A stretch of DNA of 64,000 bases from Ailanthus altissimus. Its lineage: Eukaryota > Streptophyta > Magnoliopsida > Sapindales > Simaroubaceae. Under the pieces are notes generated by a model, which was given only the letters and a program-made list of their open reading frames with translations, was not told where the DNA came from and ran no database searches. The position numbers and the translations under genes are program-made. Where the stretch lies: assembly GCA_946807835.1 (NCBI GenBank), contig OX327706.1, positions 25,595,001 through 25,659,000 of the forward strand. Reading direction: 5' to 3'. Position 1 is the stretch's first letter. Every line of letters begins with the position of its first letter. Of this stretch, positions 62,500 to 64,000 are shown one piece after another.

Positions 62500-63796
62500 A
62501 AAAAGGAAAGGGCAAGCAGAGGCTTTTATATATATATATATATATATATTTGTTTTGTTAAGGAGAAGCAAATAAAAACAGGAGAAGAAGAAGTAAAAGT
62601 CGAAAGAGAGAAAAAACAAAAGGGGGGAGACAGGAAGAAACCGAGAAGAAAAAGAGAAAGAGAAAGAAAAAAAGAAGAAGAAGGAGGAAAAACAACGAAA
62701 AAAATAAAAAATTTTAAAAAATTAATTGGGTAGTTAAATTTATATTCAGTAATATTGTGAGAGATGTACCGATAACAGGTAAATCTTAAAATTCAGAATT
62801 AGTTTAGGATTAGCACACTTTTGTGAGTAGATAATTATATATATTTTATATATTTTTAATACAGCTATTTATGACTAAATTATGCGTTATCAAATTTAGT
62901 CATAATTTATTTTAAAAAAATAAATATTTATGTTATTTAGTATATTCAAAAATATTTTAAAATTTATTATAGTATAGTTTATGATTAAATTTAGTACAGA
63001 AATAATTATTTCAGAATAATTATAGTCATAATATTATATAGTAGTAGTTTTTGAACCACCATATGAGTACCCTCTTCTTTAATATAGTTGCTCTGCGCAT
63101 GCGTTAAACCAGTTTAGTTTGCTCTACCCGAGCGATGTAACATTCCGCCGAGTTAGATCAGATCAAATCCCTCGCTCTGCCTGTGTGTGAGTTACTCCGT
63201 CAGGTTAGACCAATTTTTCTCTGGGTACAAGTTTGATGTAATTTTCAATATATATATGTAGTACATGTTTTCAGAGCTATGTTACATATATTCAGTCTGA
63301 TAATAAATTTTATGATAGTTTATGCTTCTAGATTTTCAGATCCCCAGTATTATGTTATGATTTAATTTTAGTACAGATTTTTTTGACAACTTATATTTAA
63401 GTACAAGTTTATTAACTACTTAGTATACAGTTTCATGATTATTTTATCTGACAGATTTATATGTGTACAATACATATAAAGTATATAATATTTTCAGATT
63501 ATGTCCACTCACTGAGCCACAAGTTCACCATTTTTCATATTTTTTCAGGTTGTCACAAGAATTCGTGTAGTGTGCCACAGTCATCACATTTTGAGGTTGG
63601 CCCACAATACGCATAGTTGCACAAGTGTCTCAGTCTGTGTATTTGTATATATTTATGTATATTGGAGTACACGTGTACACATTTTATTGAGGCAGGTAGC
63701 CTCGCTATATTATATGTATGAGTAAAGAGTATGTTAATCATATGTCATCACAAGATCCACCTCGATTCTCGAAAAGGGCTCGGATCGAGTCATGTC
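62500..63796 (+). mobile_element. 5' LTR (at least R-U5) of a Ty3/Gypsy element
   Basis: The LTR end is placed at TCATGTCA (about 63796), directly followed by TTGGTATCAAAGCATGG, a Met-tRNA primer-binding site. Upstream are a TATA-like TA run (62527) and a long purine-rich tract (about 62560-62700), as in Gypsy LTRs. The left boundary is not resolved and may lie up to a few hundred bases further left. Confidence 0.65.
62527..62550. repeat. AT microsatellite, possible LTR TATA region
   Basis: The TA run follows GGCTTT and precedes a purine-rich tract, as in the transcription start region of a plant LTR. Confidence 0.6.
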
Positions 63797-63900
63797 AATT
63801 TGGTATCAAAGCATGGTTTTAGATTCTGTAGACTAGTACATAATACATGCATGTTAGAGATGTCATTAATGAATTGTTGCATTTTTATAGATTTTCATCA

Positions 63901-64000
63901 TGCATCCACGTGACTGACCTCGCATGAAACTTGTGGCTGAACTGGGAGCTCCCTTAGTATCAGATAGAAGGGAGGAACCTATTAGAGAGGAAGTAGCTGA
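63901..64000 (+). pseudogene. Start of a Gypsy gag gene, interrupted, runs off the window
   Basis: An ATG at about 63901 opens MHPRD, then TGA, then PRMKLVAELGAPLVSD to the window end. The TGA sits where CGA (Arg) would fit, as expected from methylated-CpG decay. The position 90 bp after the primer-binding site fits gag. Only the first 33 codons are visible. Confidence 0.55.

Larger units (their letters stand above)
60827..62520. other. 3' UTR of the receptor kinase and intergenic sequence
   Basis: The first 150-200 bp are probably 3' UTR. A 108-codon plus-strand frame at 61143-61469 shows no family similarity and is not called. Two ACGTG-core motifs are listed separately. The rest is AT-rich, and its distal part may belong to the U3 region of the terminal Gypsy LTR. 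Confidence 0.5.

Noticed and set aside
1..64000. CRISPR arrays, prokaryotic operons or phage genes
   Set aside because: The sequence is plant nuclear DNA with spliced genes; no regularly spaced identical repeats exist.

Overview
This is plant nuclear DNA, from a eudicot and probably a woody rosid. The evidence is GT-AG introns, strongly AT-rich intergenic sequence and dense transposon remains (LINE, SINE, Copia, Gypsy, TRIM, MULE, MITEs). Four genes have clear plant-specific family identity. Nothing in the sequence fixes the species.

Layout. 1-4.6 kb: AT-rich DNA with a hAT-like end, a three-copy tandem repeat and a decayed LINE. 5.3-6.1 kb (minus): a CYC/TB1-class TCP transcription-factor gene whose 5' part is not visible. 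6.2-12.7 kb: AT-rich sequence with MITEs, a TRIM element and exon-like scraps. 12.7-19.8 kb: one complete but decayed Mutator-like element (MULE) with very long terminal inverted repeats. It carries a transposase pseudogene (plus) and a Ulp1-like protease pseudogene (minus). 20.8-30.5 kb: a compact gene block with an ALKBH9-type RNA demethylase (minus, 6 exons), a small predicted plastid membrane protein (plus) and a four-finger RanBP2-type zinc-finger protein (minus, 7 exons). From memory this order resembles Arabidopsis At2g17970-At2g17975. 30.6-37.8 kb: AT-rich repeats. 37.8-42.8 kb: CCD7/MAX3 (plus, 7 exons), the strigolactone carotenoid cleavage dioxygenase, with a deleted Copia element in intron 2. 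44.3-47.3 kb: a SINE and a 2.6-kb solo LTR, both with target-site duplications. 47.6-49.4 kb: an unidentified exon-like remnant. 50-56.9 kb: a local tandem duplication whose second copy holds a 2.26-kb insertion. 57.4-60.8 kb: an intronless LRR receptor-like kinase of the MUSTACHES/MUSTACHES-LIKE group. 62.5-64 kb: the 5' end of a Gypsy element that runs off the window.

How the genes relate. CCD7 makes the strigolactone precursor, and TCP proteins of the CYC/TB1 class (BRC1 type) act downstream of strigolactone in bud outgrowth, so two branching-related families lie about 32 kb apart. Whether this linkage matters is untested. The other genes (mRNA demethylation, RNA-binding zinc fingers, receptor kinase) look like ordinary euchromatic neighbours. 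The most unusual structures are the MULE with its reverse-oriented Ulp1 cargo and nearly 0.9-kb arms, the antisense Copia in CCD7, the TRIM with a triplicated internal motif, and the duplicated block upstream of the receptor kinase.
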